From contig CAIIXF020000008.1 in the NCBI GenBank assembly GCA_903813345.2, forward strand, positions 12,936,822-13,000,821: a stretch of 64,000 nucleotides of DNA, in the 5' to 3' direction. Under the pieces are notes generated by a model, which was given only the letters and a program-made list of their open reading frames with translations, was not told the DNA's origin and searched no databases. The position numbers and the translations under genes were made by a program. Shown here piece by piece: positions 22,901 through 33,131 of the stretch. Each line of letters begins with the position of its first letter. Position 1 is the stretch's first letter. This DNA comes from Owenia fusiformis. Its lineage: Eukaryota; Annelida; Polychaeta; Sabellida; Oweniidae.

Positions 22901-24331
22901 CTGAGGTCATTCTCATATACTCTATCTCTGCCATATCCCAACAGGTAGGGACATTTTAGACAATGAGTACAGGTTTCCCCACAACGCAATAGTGGCCACT
23001 GGGCATGTTCTTTAAAGTACTGTAACATTGTGACTATCAATCAGATGGTCATGAAATAAAGTAGGCTGGTAGCAAATTGAATGATGTACAAAAGCCTAAA
23101 ATATCAAATAGTTATTTCTTAAAATGACAAAGATATGTGGAAAATGGTATTAGGGTTTCCATTTTTTTTGACCACCCTGTATTATAATTCTAGGTTCCTG
23201 AAATTCCATGAAATGGCCCTGTATTCTGAATTATGATTTACATCTCCATATCTCATGATCCATTTGGAATGACTTCTTATTTTCATATATTCACTTGCTA
23301 GGATACTTTTCATTTTATTAACTTTCTAGGTTGCCATGGTGACAGTAATACACATTCGAGATGGTGTCTGTTGCACAAACAGCCATATTATTGCCCAGTA
23401 TGTGAAGTTGAATACAGGACATATTTACAACTTGAAGGTAAATTGTTCATTTAGAATTTTTATCAGAACCTGTTCTCTAACAATAGTGACAGATTTCTAT
23501 AAATATTCATCTGAATGTTATATCCAGATAGAAATATCCAGATAGAAATAGTTGTAGTTTTGGCATGATCTGATCTGATCTGATGTGTTTTTTAACACAA
23601 AATCTTTGATTAGCTTTCTGAAATTCTAGGTTTGAAGATTTTCCTCATCCTTACTGCCCATCTTCATCATTTTTATCTCGATTTCAATCAACAAAGATGT
23701 ATTTCTGAGTTTCAGATTTTATGATCAAAAAATAGTCTAAAAAGATCAATATCTTTTTCAGCAACTCTTTGTGGCTACAGATTCCCAAGATACCAGTTCA
23801 TCTACTAGCACAAGGAATCAACAGTCACCTAGCAACCAACAACAATCACCTAGCAACCAGCATTCACCTAACAACCAACAATTCCGAGAAAACCAGTCAA
23901 TGTCAAATGATGAAAATTCCACACCTAAAAATGATGAAAATATAAAGAAAACCATAGGTGACAAAATACATAACACTGACAATGTCAATTCAATTCCATC
24001 AACATCGAATGACTCAGAAATTCCTGAATTTCTTAGAGATGATCTCCAAGAAGATACTGAATATTCTGATGATATGACATTACATGATTGTGTTGTTTGT
24101 CAGAACGCAGGAATCAATAAGGTGATTTTACCCTGCAGACACGCATGTGTATGTGACACATGTTTTTCTCGAATAGATAGATGTCCAATGTGTAGGAATT
24201 ATATAGAGTCATTTTTTACAATGGAAAAAGAAAATGTGGAAACAGAAAATGCTGATTCTGAAAATTTGACAGTAGGTGAACGACTTATTCAATGGAATCA
24301 TAGACTGAATGAAAGACTGGGATTTGACTAA
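10936..24331 (+). CDS. CGRRF1: CGRRF1 orthologue, membrane-anchored RING E3 ubiquitin ligase
   Basis: Six coding exons: 10936-11048, 20807-20931, 21765-21939, 22100-22253, 23330-23437 and 23762-24331, all GT-AG with matching phases, giving 414 residues against about 330 in human. Order: an N-terminal hydrophobic segment (residues about 20-37, LSVLLCFIMMLIFIM), the conserved middle with TCHLLWGAKI, NPPRSRYPLVAI and VTVIHIRD, then a C-terminal C3HC4 RING beginning CVVCQNAG and including LPCRHACVCDTC and CPMCRNYI. The extra length is mostly an Asn/Gln/Ser-rich insert encoded by the last exon before the RING. In vertebrates CGRRF1 is an ER-associated ubiquitin ligase; that role is transferred by homology. 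Exon 4 uses an acceptor at 22098-22099 chosen because it keeps the phase. Intron 1 is 9.8 kb and holds the LTR element. An AATAAA lies 240 bp after the stop. Confidence 0.93.
11468..13791 (-). repeat. 3' LTR (left copy, 2324 bp)
   Basis: Starts at TGTCGCGCCGG and ends ...TTCCCACA on the plus strand. It includes an 85-90 bp direct duplication (about 12041-12128 and 12180-12268), and several spaced copies of 'caatcaaactgagattagac' (near 11897, 12300, 12552, 12733, 12907, 13026 and 13160), so the LTR is itself a decayed repeat array. Short open frames here are repeat by-products and appear identically in the other LTR. Confidence 0.93.
13792..13803 (-). promoter_or_regulatory. polypurine tract of the LTR element
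   Basis: Reads AGTAGGGGGGAG on the minus strand directly next to the 3' LTR, the expected place for plus-strand DNA priming. Confidence 0.75.
14036..16843 (-). CDS. gag-pro: Gag-protease polyprotein of LTR retrotransposon (935 aa)
   Basis: Intact single frame. Residues about 1-170 are charged and low in recognisable features; about 190-260 form a heptad-rich coiled coil; about 350-520 match a retrotransposon capsid-like region with the W-x-DY-x2-HF pattern and LRGDAQQLVQEL; two CCHC zinc knuckles lie near 578-591 (CRRCGEEGHIVRRC) and 598-611 (CFNCLEPGHLSIDC); a retropepsin-type aspartic protease follows with LVDTGSA (catalytic Asp near 662) and ILGTDYL near 731. The remaining 200 residues are Arg/Ser/Glu-rich. 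The product would package element RNA and process itself. The ATG lies 34 nt from the LTR edge, just past the primer site. Lack of stops or frameshifts argues for recent function. No polymerase domain is fused or overlapping. Confidence 0.93.
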   Translation of the reverse strand: MSEMSQKCERSPETMEQEDSRRDDVRTGGIVRLVPKMGLKHLETPPRDRCPEEQSGSEGTSLPRDEKLLPSEEESLGVPLMRVDDTLPEDLDDRVRATLVRGEPRVISPDMTMKILPDVEKEDTGYHVESRLRRDVPAPALRRDHWARGKREFDSTKSRLMSLEGSLGTLRVDVLKMRDCLLSRQCEGQFAIHEEMNHLHEEIAHLSNMQRNLGEEMSRLQVEAKKSRAELDGTLRELTSSLRQITLDLRVTRGGFETQKGARKTPTVEQDELLGSQYNADGVTMAQEPQRQVVAAREVEAPQEDSKAHPTDVKKSEDSSNGNQEHAMVKLVEKAMEMCGKALDSVQQGRKTKIKITQLFDGKTPWLDYKAHFQNCVESNQWTDEEKRQNLTNQLRGDAQQLVQELEEGHSYDDLVEALTKRFGPGEKASMYEAELNARTRKPKETLQSLGQSIRRLATLAYPEMPRSFQDRLARGSFERAITDDDVRAAVHRRAPKSLDEAIEEAQKEEAYQESERIRRGLKPKQLDHHISLVTSDPVEERLLKMMEDMKTEILEMNEALKLFKEQREPRAPRTITCRRCGEEGHIVRRCPLVTCFNCLEPGHLSIDCPKPKKSRDAPGIHPVCFLDARGRAVEDPKRAESAQKIVAVVELCGAPVKCLVDTGSAVSLMSLHSFNRINYRKRPQLKPAKDVLVQADGSPIAVYGSCSMEVKLDGRKTPLEMVIAEINQDGILGTDYLLASKAKIHYGSLQMSSREERSKEPRTFVTPFQNRRKRRRRKQKKEDSTNLEAGDNTRLQNRKSEDDSLDVKSRDASNRPKVGAEKSRVLVDTKERPTLLKKGRSSRGARRSCVSELKGEASFPFTSRANKSRGSSSEQSEESLPYRARPIHQRRQPAFVVRDKMNWREMDSSLKVEHAEAGRTEEPRSLIPVVQKEH
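16859..16876 (-). promoter_or_regulatory. primer binding site, tRNA-Leu
   Basis: The plus strand reads ATCCCACCGCTGCCACCA, the 3' end of a eukaryotic leucine tRNA including CCA, so the element's RNA strand is complementary over 18 nt. It is separated by one base from the 5' LTR, the canonical position. Confidence 0.88.
16878..19203 (-). repeat. 5' LTR (right copy, 2326 bp)
   Basis: Line-by-line match to the left LTR; the only difference noticed is an extra 'ag' in gattagacagagctg near 18168. Near 18650-18720 it contains a cluster of ATGGCC/ATGGCG motifs (YY1-like), also in the other copy. Confidence 0.93.
19560..19960. repeat. dispersed repeat with tandem tail (related to 41055-41330)
   Basis: Contains 'caactgccccgcaatttgcg', 'gcgtgacagaaaatgtcac' and 'attgtcaagcaaaaatat', all recognisable again at 41069-41180. 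From about 19852 it passes into a degenerate 21-24 bp tandem of the phrase 'tttggacaaaagtgttca'. Confidence 0.55.
20322..20440 (+). pseudogene. LINE reverse transcriptase fragment
   Basis: A short plus-strand frame reads YINNIGDDMSSNIRLFADDC followed by VVYRDP, which is the RT region around the catalytic F/Y-ADD motif of non-LTR elements. It breaks off near 20437 into an unrelated G-rich repeat. Remnant inside CGRRF1 intron 1. Confidence 0.7.
22606..23179 (-). mobile_element. mariner-like element remnant with transposase C-terminus
   Basis: Inverted ends begin CAGGGTGGTCAAAAAAAAGG and are flanked by TA on both sides. The minus frame 23040-22792 encodes about 82 residues including GYGRDRVYENDLRTI and IPAEECILVIDN, resembling the C-terminal part of mariner/Tc1-type transposases. 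The catalytic part is missing, so it is nonautonomous. Located in CGRRF1 intron 4. Confidence 0.75.
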
Positions 24332-25744
24332 AAACTCGACGATTTCAGTTATAACACCCTCAAACTTTAAGTACATATAGTCGTACTTGTAGAAAAAATC
24401 TAATTTCAGTGTTTTCCAATGCATTTTATATTTATATGATTGACAGGTAGTAATGACAATAATGATAGAGAAAAACTAACTAACCCCAGAACCTGATATA
24501 CAGCTTTAAAAAATAATTAAAAGATGGGTACATAGGCTGTAAAAATGATTGAAATTGCAGTTGATTAGAATAAATAATCTGGTTTTGACATTTATACACG
24601 AATGTTAGTATTCTAGGTTCGTGCACCACATGAAAGGTCTGACGTTTGTGCCACCTGATCTACACATTGAAAATTTATTAAATCGAATCTCTATCCTTTC
24701 CATTTTATTTAGTCTACCATAGTCTTTCTTCAAATCATTCTGACCCCCAACAATACTCTCCTTTGGAGGTAAAATAGATAGGGGACGGGGGTCCAGACTC
24801 CAGAAACCTGGTTCAAAGCTATTCTAAGTGTATTTAGTGGCATTACATAAGACCTCATTCATCTCATGGCATTATAAGTCTCTTTTCCCAATATTGATGT
24901 AGCATATTTACATTGAATAGAGTTCCATGAAGTTTTGGCAAATAAATCAGATAATGGAGCTTTTGAATTTATCAAAAGTCCAAATAATTAAATGTATTTA
25001 AGCATTTGAACATTTTCTGGTTTCAACGTATACAATAAATAGTCTTTCTTGTTTCAATTTACTCTATGGCTATATATTTCCTTTCTGGAAAGCTATATTT
25101 CTAGGAGTTGTTTTCATATCATGTGTGCCTTTCATATTTTATGGTAAACTGTTTACTATTTCTCTATGCTTTAGCTTATGTGTCTGTGGGCTATTTACTT
25201 TTAGGACCCTCTCTTTCAAAATTAAGTGCGCTTCTTTAAATACCAGGAAATAGTGTTTTCAATAATGTATATTCTTGTGTCATCATGTGATTAAAAGGTG
25301 TGTTTTGATTGGTTTAAATGAGTCATAAAATGTATGGTAGATTTAAGTGTTGGATTAAGCCACAAATCGGATCAAGAGATTAAAGTCTCTGTTGTTGCAA
25401 ATTGTAATAAGGATTAAATATGAGATTAAATTTATTTCAAATCCATTTGAGTTCTCATCGAAAACAACCTCCTTGGATACTGTAATACACATAGGTAAAA
25501 TGTGGAATATTTTATGAAGCAAAAATACACAACAATTATGGAAACTCTAAGAACATTTGGAAACTAAAGTAGACACACTATGGTAAAGATAATGGTACAG
25601 ATTATGCCAATATTTTTCAATCATAATACAGTGCATGTTTGATACAAAAAGTAGAAATAAAGTGATTCACACGTACAAGAATGATATCATGAATGGAATA
25701 GATTGGGACTATTCTAAATCAGTCTAGAGTAAAATCAGGACTCC
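24332..25744. other. intergenic stretch, CGRRF1 3' end to next ORF
   Basis: Holds the putative CGRRF1 poly(A) signal (AATAAA at 24569) and otherwise AT-rich sequence without long frames, recognisable repeats or RNA genes. Confidence 0.5.
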
Positions 25745-26947
25745 ATGATGCAAGTGATTGCCGAAGATAACGGTAACCAATCAGAGAATGATAAAGTTGG
25801 TACTGATGAAAATGTGACAATAACCCGATTGGGAGATTCTAGTGGAAAACATTTTCAAGAAAAGGGGAAAAGCAGCAATGTGGATCACCTGCCTATAGTT
25901 AATAGCCGGCAGGAAAGTCAAGTATCTTCTGCCCGCTCCACCATTAGTTCCTTAATGTTACCCGCTAGCTCAGGAACAGGAAGTCGACCAACAACTAGAG
26001 GGAGTAGTAGTGTGCCATCTATAAGACAACGTCCTGTTACAGGGGCTTCCCTTATTAGACCAATTCGCAATGACTCATCACCAAGAAGACCATCTACCGA
26101 ACCAAGTCCTAGAAACACTAACAAACGTAGGACATCTGTGAATAACAAAACTAATCCAAATAAACAAAAGTTTACTCGATTGGATGGACGGTTCTTTCGG
26201 TCACGTCAAAGAGAATCTGCTGAAAATAAAAATGAACCAGAGGTTCCAGCTGAACCCGAATTAAAACCGGGTGAGTTACATAGAGTATTTCACTCAAGAT
26301 CAAAATCAAAATATGGGAGACGTAACTCTAACTTTGTTATGATTGACACAGGTTCTGTTCCCCAAGCTTTCAAAGGAGACACATCTGAGAATATGTCCAG
26401 ATTGTCCCTTGATTCTAAAGGGGGTTCTTTCAAACCAACAGAACATGGAATTGATATGACAAAACATACAGGAGCATTTGTGTATCCAGAACAAAATATT
26501 ATGCAGTATATCCATTACAAAGGTCGTAAATTTAAGACTTTTTATTTCAACCCGACGCCACGTTGCGATTTGGAGAGTGATGAAGAAGTGGAGGATGTCG
26601 ATGATGTAGTGAACTTACTTCACGCAAATCTTGATATGGACTTAACAAACATGGAAATGAACAATCTGCCAGATATCAATCAAGCGTCGGGGAAACCTGG
26701 GGAGGGATTGGGGGTTCCCTCAGGAATGCCTCAACGATCTACAACCCCTAGCTACAAGTCATTTAGCAATAAATTTGCCCCTCCCCCTGCCTCACTTGTT
26801 AAACGGCGTAAAGAACAAAAGGCTAAAGAGGAAGAAGAAAATGCTAGGAAATTTTTAAGAACTCCTGAGCTGGATCGTAGGGGTAGTGTATCTGATTGGA
26901 ATTTTCATAGCATGACATTTCGCGAGGAAGATGGAATATACAATTGA
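25745..26947 (+). CDS. unrecognised 400-codon ORF, single exon
   Basis: Not recognised. The N-terminal half (residues about 50-190) is Ser/Arg/Pro/Thr-rich and probably disordered; about 150-270 contains the more ordered-looking segments FTRLDGRFFRSR, GELHRVFHSRSKSKYGRRNS and QYIHYKGRKFKTFYF, followed by an acidic patch (ESDEEVEDVDD) and a basic/acidic helix with KRRKEQKAKEEEE. No membrane segment or signal peptide. An in-frame stop lies 5 codons before the ATG; a possible acceptor (aaatcag) lies between them, so this may be the last exon of a short gene. AATAAA motifs occur at 27349 and near 27906. The gene is in the same direction as the downstream large gene, but no donor inside it fits the phase of the exon at 38028. 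Confidence 0.7.
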   Translation: MMQVIAEDNGNQSENDKVGTDENVTITRLGDSSGKHFQEKGKSSNVDHLPIVNSRQESQVSSARSTISSLMLPASSGTGSRPTTRGSSSVPSIRQRPVTGASLIRPIRNDSSPRRPSTEPSPRNTNKRRTSVNNKTNPNKQKFTRLDGRFFRSRQRESAENKNEPEVPAEPELKPGELHRVFHSRSKSKYGRRNSNFVMIDTGSVPQAFKGDTSENMSRLSLDSKGGSFKPTEHGIDMTKHTGAFVYPEQNIMQYIHYKGRKFKTFYFNPTPRCDLESDEEVEDVDDVVNLLHANLDMDLTNMEMNNLPDINQASGKPGEGLGVPSGMPQRSTTPSYKSFSNKFAPPPASLVKRRKEQKAKEEEENARKFLRTPELDRRGSVSDWNFHSMTFREEDGIYN

Positions 26948-28389
26948 CATGAACTATTCATTTTATATTTTATATCAAACCTTTTATATATTACCATATG
27001 TATAAATACCATACTTAACCCTGTAATGAAATTATTGTGTTCTGTAGCTATGTTGTCATGGCCTGTACTCCTGTAAGTAAATTGTTGGGGACTGTACCTG
27101 AATTGTCATGGAGATTAATTAATTTGTTTCGACTGCTTTAGTTTAATTGTCGTTAAGGCCAGAGTGCACGTTGGAATTTTTTGCAATTTTGTTGAAATAA
27201 TTATCAACCCTCAATTTATAGTCTAGGTACAATAATGCATCTTTTGTGCAAGAATGAAAGATGTAGATGATGTGTAGAATTAGTTATGTTTACCTGAAAA
27301 TAGCACATGGGCATGAAATTTCATCAAAGTGCACCCTGACCTTAACTGAATAAAATTGTATAATTGACTGTAATTATGTTACCACCAAAAGTGGTGACAT
27401 ATTGCCATAGTCTCCAACTTTTTGGAGGAAATTTGGCAGTCGGTATCTGTAGCAAATGGTAGGTGGTGACATTTTGCTTGCAATCTCATATAAAATGTTA
27501 CTGAATGATTCAATAGTATGGTCAATTTTTCCAATAGTTATCATAATTATCCATGGGTTATACATAATGGAACAATCATATAACTTGTGAAAGTTTCATT
27601 ATTTCCATGCGATTCTAGGCAGTTGGAACATGAAATTCAGTATATGTAAAAATAGAAACATATATACAAAACCTAACTTTTGTATATTTCATATAGTTAT
27701 GTACAATGCAGGAGTGTGGCGTTTTGTAGTTTAAGGAGTTTCAGCCATGTTAATTTTTTTTTGAAAATGGTTCTTTTGATTGCTTATTGTATTTTAGATT
27801 CAAATTATCAATGGAATTATCAATTTAACAGTAATGAAAAATTTGTCAAACAATTTGAATATGTCATTAATATTGTTCACATTGTCTGTATAGAATACCA
27901 GGTGGATGAATAAAGTCATTCAAATTCAAGATTCTTTTGCTTTTTAAAGAGGCAATAAGGCTTGTAGAGAGAAAATAAGAAAATTTTAACTTTTTCTGAG
28001 CTATCAAGGTAACAGTTGGCTTAACATCTTCTTTGACATACCTATTTTCTTAAAATGTATGGATAAACTATCAATTTCGGCATTAAAAAGTGTAAATACA
28101 GTTCAAAGCTTCAAAAAGGGGACGTCCACTTTTATATTTTTAAGATCCACCATGTTTCAAGAGGAATATAAGCTGAAATAATGATTATCTAGGGGGTTTC
28201 TTTGTAGAAAATAAAAATAGATGTTAGTCTTGATGAAATATCCAAACTTAAATATATTTTGACACTGGTCCATGATCGTTGAATGGCCCCTCTGCACTAC
28301 TTGTTGCACCTTTAAACAGGCAATACTTCGATCTTAAATGACCATTTCTCTCAATATTTATTGATCAACCTGGTATACAAACATTTATT
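26948..28389. other. AT-rich intergenic DNA with one family B repeat copy
   Basis: A copy of the gtcaccac repeat lies at 27378-27480 ('accaccaaaagtggtgaca'). The rest shows no coding signal. Confidence 0.5.
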
Positions 28390-28472
28390 CCATGATGGTG
28401 AAATTCCCTGCAATCTGATTGGTCCACGTGACTTAAATATATTCTGTATTTACACGCACTTTCCTGTGTCAA

Positions 28473-28553
28473 TGACGTCAGCGTTGGGATACGGTCCAGT
28501 ATCCCAACGCCCCAGATTTCCATCCAGGATATGACTGTTACTGAAAAAAATCA
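28473..28553 (+). promoter_or_regulatory. CRE plus perfect inverted repeat, promoter-like
   Basis: TGACGTCA at 28473-28480 is followed at once by an 11-bp perfect inverted repeat, gcgttgggata / tatcccaacgc with an 8-bp spacer (28481-28510). A CCACGTG E-box and an ATTGG box lie about 50-60 bp upstream. It immediately precedes an ATG frame. Confidence 0.4.
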
Positions 28554-28738
28554 ATGGCGATTACTTTACACCAACGCATGCTTATCTTTGAATTTTGCTA
28601 TAAATATCTGATTCAAATATCAGAAACGTATACTGTGATCACCACAATCAATAATTTTAAGAGGAAAAAACGCAAACAAAAAGCAAACAACAAGGACATA
28701 AAGATTTTGAAGGAATATCGATGTAAAATATCTCTGAG
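28554..28738 (+). CDS. possible first coding exon of an unknown gene
   Basis: ATG in AATCAATGGCG opens 61 codons rich in Ile, Lys and Asn (a KRKKRKQKANN segment) and runs into a consensus donor CTGAG/GTGAGA at 28739. The phase (two bases left over) does not fit the exon at 38028 directly, so an unseen exon would be needed. It could equally be chance. Downstream at 28820-28955 an inverted repeat (attcaatgat ... atcattgaat) surrounds AT-rich DNA. Confidence 0.25.
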
Positions 28739-29559
28739 GTGAGAAGGTTGATCTGTTTCTCCGGCCCCAAGCCAACGGACTTGATTTAGGCGAGTTTTAT
28801 ATGGGTAATCATGGAATAAAAACGTTATTCAATGATTTCTTGTGAAATACAGAAAATATTCTTCCCTTGAACGTCTGTATTTCACTCTGCTAGCGCATCG
28901 TGAAATACAACCTTCTCGGGAAGAATATTTTTTGTATCATTGAATAACTTATAGTATCTGTGTATATTGTTACTTGAAAATTCTATGCAAAATCTGAACA
29001 TAATTTTCAGCCAAAGTGGTTTAACATTTACAATTTATCATAAATTAATCATTTGTTTCAAATAAACAATTTTTTACCTTGATTTGCTCGACTTAATTGA
29101 GTCATTACATGTATCTGTAATTTTGATTCTGAATTATCTTACATATTTTAATTCATAATGATTCCTAATGATTATGATTCAATTTTGAACTCGAATTGCA
29201 GCTTCAATATGACACATTTTTCAAGCTTTGAATTTTTGATAAAGACGCTCTGTTAACAAAAGGTATTTATTGGTGTTACAGTTCAGATGTTATATGAATT
29301 AAAATATATTTTGGGGTCAGAACTACCTTGGGCTTTCAAGGACTTTCTTTTAAAGCCCATGGAACTACAGACATTGCCCTTTTACATGTTTAATTCTGCA
29401 ATGATTGTTTTTACTTATGATTGTTGCTATGTACTTTTGAGAAATGTAGAATAAAATAAGAGTGCAATTCCTCAAACTGTTAGTAATTTTTTAGTTCTTT
29501 AAATTTTTTCTAATTGCAGTTTCCAGTCTCAGGTATATTTGGAATATATTACCACACGT

Positions 29560-29830
29560 GCAGTAGCAAGAGAGTAGTCGGCTTCTCATGAAACGTAAAT
29601 GTTAAATTGAAATGCAAAGATGCTCTAACCAAATTTGTTACAGACACCAACTGTCCAAAGCAACACCAATTGCTGAACATTAAATGCCAAATATCAACTG
29701 CCAAACACCATCCACAAAAAAGCTGGAAATTATAACAATATGTCACTGAAGAATGCCAAACACCAACTGCCTACACCATCCACCAAAAAGTTGGACACTA
29801 ACAATATGTCAATAGTTGTGTTGTTGACAT
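29560..29830 (-). repeat. two partial copies of dispersed repeat family B
   Basis: The phrases 'aaatttgttacagacacc', 'ccaaacaccatccac' and 'aaaaagttggacac' of the gtcaccac family occur twice in succession. Confidence 0.55.
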
Positions 29831-29959
29831 AATGAACATTAATTCTAATTCTATGCTGGTAATATGTGGAAATCTCTCAAGTCCTTATAGACAATGGCTT
29901 AAATACAGAGATACATGTATACATATGTTTTTAGTTTAGTTTGGTTTAATGATTTAAAG

Positions 29960-30960
29960 TCATATCACTGATTGTGCCAATATACAATGACAACCATGTC
30001 ATATCACAGATTATGTCATTGTGCAGTGAAAATCATGTCATATCACTGATTGTAACAATATAAAAAGACAATCATGTCACTGATTGTGCCAATATACAAT
30101 GACGATCATGTCATATCACTTATTGTACCAATATAAAAAGACAATCATGTCATATCACTGATTGTACCATTATAAAAAGACAATCATGTCATATCACTGA
30201 TTGTGCCAATATACAGATTCAGATTCAGATTCTGTCATTGTGCTAATGTCACATCAGTAATTGTGGCAATGTACAATGGCAATCGGGTCATATCACTGCA
30301 ATACACAAAGACAGTCATATCACATCACTGATTGTGTCAATGTTCAATGACAATCATGTCACATCACTGATTGTGCCAATGTTCATTGACAAAAGTGTCA
30401 TATCACTGCAATATGCAAAGACAATCATGTCACATCATCATTGACAATCGTGTCAAATCACTGATTGTGGCAATTTTCATTGACAATCATGCCATATCAC
30501 TGATTGTACCAATATCAAAAGCCAGTGATGTCATATTACTGATTGTGCCAATATAAAAAGACAATCATGACATTGTTGACTGTACCATTGTGCCAATATT
30601 CATTGACAATTGTGTCACATCACTGATTGTGCCAATATTCAGTGACAATCGTGTCACATCACTGATTGTGCCAATATTCATTGACAATCGTGTCACATCA
30701 CTGATTGTGCCAATATTCATTGACAATCATGTCATATCTCTGATTATACCAATATAAAAAGACAGTCATGTCATATCACTGACTGTACCAATATAAAGAC
30801 AGTCATGTCATATCACTGATTGTGCCAATATAAAAAGAGAATCATGTCATTGTTGGCTGTACCATCGTGCAATGAATGTAGTGTCAGTTCAGTGATTGTG
30901 CCATTGTACAATGACAAAAATACTAGATAACTTTAAAATAAAAATAGTGTCAGATCAATG
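29960..30960. repeat. minisatellite, 39-bp period, about 25 degenerate copies
   Basis: Tandem 'tcactgattgtgccaatat' followed by 'aaaaagacaatcatgtcat'. Unit about 39 bp, copies diverged by substitutions and indels. Confidence 0.9.
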
Positions 30961-31049
30961 ATTTTACCAATATGTCACAGTGAGCAGTAACCAGTATAAT
31001 GGGAGAACATCCCACTATCTGTGCAATGCGCAACATTAACCGTATAAAA

Positions 31050-31345
31050 TAACTGGTTGTACCATGGGCAGCCCATGGTTGTACCAATGGGCAGCAAAGT
31101 AAGTTTCAGATCACTGGTTGTACCAATGGGCAACAAAGTAAGTATCAGATTACTGGTTGTACCAATGGGCAACAAAGTAAGTATCAGATTACTGGTTGTA
31201 CCAATGGGCAACAAAGTAAGTATCAGATTACTGGTTGTACCAATGGGCAACAAAGTAAGTATCAGATTACTGGTTGTACCAATGGGCAACAAAGCAATAT
31301 CAAATCACTGGTTGGGCAACAAAATAAGTATCAAATCACTAGTTG
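31050..31345. repeat. minisatellite, 39-bp period, about 6 near-identical copies
   Basis: Unit 'ggttgtaccaatgggcaac' plus 'aaagtaagtatcagattact'. It shares length and 'ttgtaccaat' with the adjacent array, so both probably come from one ancestor. Because 39 is a multiple of three, long open frames cross it on both strands (13-residue repeats); these are not genes. Confidence 0.9.
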
Positions 31346-31811
31346 TACCACTGGGTAATTTATTAGATGCTATTGTGTTGAGTCACTGTTTTATATCAAT
31401 CTGTATGTGATAGCAACTCCTCTCGCAATCAAGATGTAATACTCGCTATAGCCAATAAATGTCAGTGTTCTTATGAGAAACCCTAGTGATGGCACAACTT
31501 CCGGTTTAATTTGAAATGTTGAAACTTGAGTTTTTTATCTTTAAATGTCTCTAAATATAATAAATGGCTTCGAACCCTTACACCGGGAGCCAATCTGATG
31601 TAGGGGGAAAATATAAAGACAGGTTTAAGGTAAGAATAAGTTCCTAATTTATGCAAAATTTGTAACAAAATAAATCATTTTTGGAAAACATTTTTTGGAA
31701 AAATTATTGATTCTTCTCATCATCATCATCATCATCATCAGGTTCTGAGCTGATAGGTCTTCAAAAGTCCTGTAGATGCTCAGATCTTAGTTTAAAAGTA
31801 TGTAATAGGTA

Positions 31812-33131
31812 TTAAACTATATCATAGTGATAATTTTGCCAAAGTTTGTCTAGTCTCCCTTTAAACTGATCTACACTTTGGGACGTCACTGCCTTCTCTG
31901 GGAGGCTGTTCCAGTCTTCTATAACTCTATTGCTGAAGGTGTTTCGTCGAAGGGTAGTGTTACAGTGGTGTTTGTACAATTTCATGGAGTGTCCTCTAGT
32001 GGTTGTGGTGGCCTTGGTGAAAAATGAGCTGTGCTCTATAGTGTCTATTCCATTAAAAATTTTATAAACCTGTATCATGTCTCCTCGTCTACGTCTGTAG
32101 TGGAGGGAATGAAGCTTTAGCTCTTTAAGCCTAGTTTGATACGGCTTATTCTTCAGATCTGGTATTAATTTGGTAGCTCTTCTCTGTATCTGTTCTATTT
32201 TACGATCTTCTCCTAAGAGTCTTGGGTGCCATATAATGTTTCCATAGTCTAATATAGGTCTTATCATAGATTTGTAAAGTGGCACTATGATCTCCTTAGT
32301 GTTACTAAAACTTCTTTTGATAATTCCTAATTTACTGCTTGCCTTCTTTGCAGTTTGACTGATATGTTGTTTGAATTTTAGTTCTTTGTCCATGGTGACT
32401 CCTAGGTCCTTCTGTTCCATCACTGACTCTATCGTGGCACCATCTAGGTTGTATTGTTGGTTTGCGTTTTTACCACCTAAGTGTAAAACTTTACACTTTT
32501 TTTTATTGAACTTTAATTGCCAATCCTTTGACCAGTTTACTAGAGTGTCAGTATCTTGTTGAAGGCTCTCTCGCTGTTCGGCACTGACACATTCCCCATA
32601 GAGTTTGGTATCGTCTGCGAAAATTTTGATTGAGTTTTTTATCTTGTCTGGGGCATCATTAATATAGATTATGAATAAGGAAGGCCCGAGCACGGACCCT
32701 TGAGGTATTCCAGAAGCCACAGGCTTTGGTGGAGATGTATTATTATTAACTCTTACTGTCTGAGTCCTGTGAGTTAAGAATCCCTTTATCCAGTTCAGTA
32801 AGTTACCTCTTATACCGACAGCATCAAGTTTATTACACAACCTTGCATGAGGGACCGTATCAAAGGCTTTCGCCAGGTCAAAATAGATTTTGTCTATCGG
32901 GGAGCCGGTATCGAGAATTTCAGTCCACTTATCCATAATTGTTAAAAGTTGAGTGATACAGGATTTTCCTGGCAGGAATCCAAATTGATCATCAGTGAAA
33001 AGTCCATTTTTCAACATATAATTAATTATGTCATCTCTGATGATGGATTCCATCAGCTTGCAACAGACACATGTTAAACTAATAGGTCTGTAGTTTTCGG
33101 GTATACCTCTAGGGCCGTTTTTGTGGATCAC
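31812..33131 (-). pseudogene. LINE reverse transcriptase domain (439 codons open)
   Basis: RT blocks in order: ENYRPISLTCVCCKLME, FGFLPGKSCITQLL, YFDLAKAFDTVPH, SGIPQGSVLGPSLFIIYIND, IKIFADDTKLY, then the C-terminal LDYGNIIWHP and WNSLPEKAV regions. The catalytic FADD is present. The frame upstream (33345-33132, with the KPFKSAGPDGI pattern) is in another phase, so the polyprotein is broken and the element is probably dead. Confidence 0.92.

Noticed and set aside
25745-26947. Joining this ORF directly to the exon at 38028
   Set aside because: The best internal donor (GTGAGT at 26271) leaves one base, while the 38028 exon needs phase 0; joining them would shift the frame.
29960-30960. Regular array considered as a CRISPR
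   Set aside because: Units are tandem without unique spacers, copies diverge gradually, and the host is a eukaryote.
30975-31410. Open frames of 105 and 117 codons on opposite strands with 13-residue repeats
   Set aside because: Produced by a 39-bp minisatellite whose length is a multiple of three; no start context, no splice signals and no similarity.
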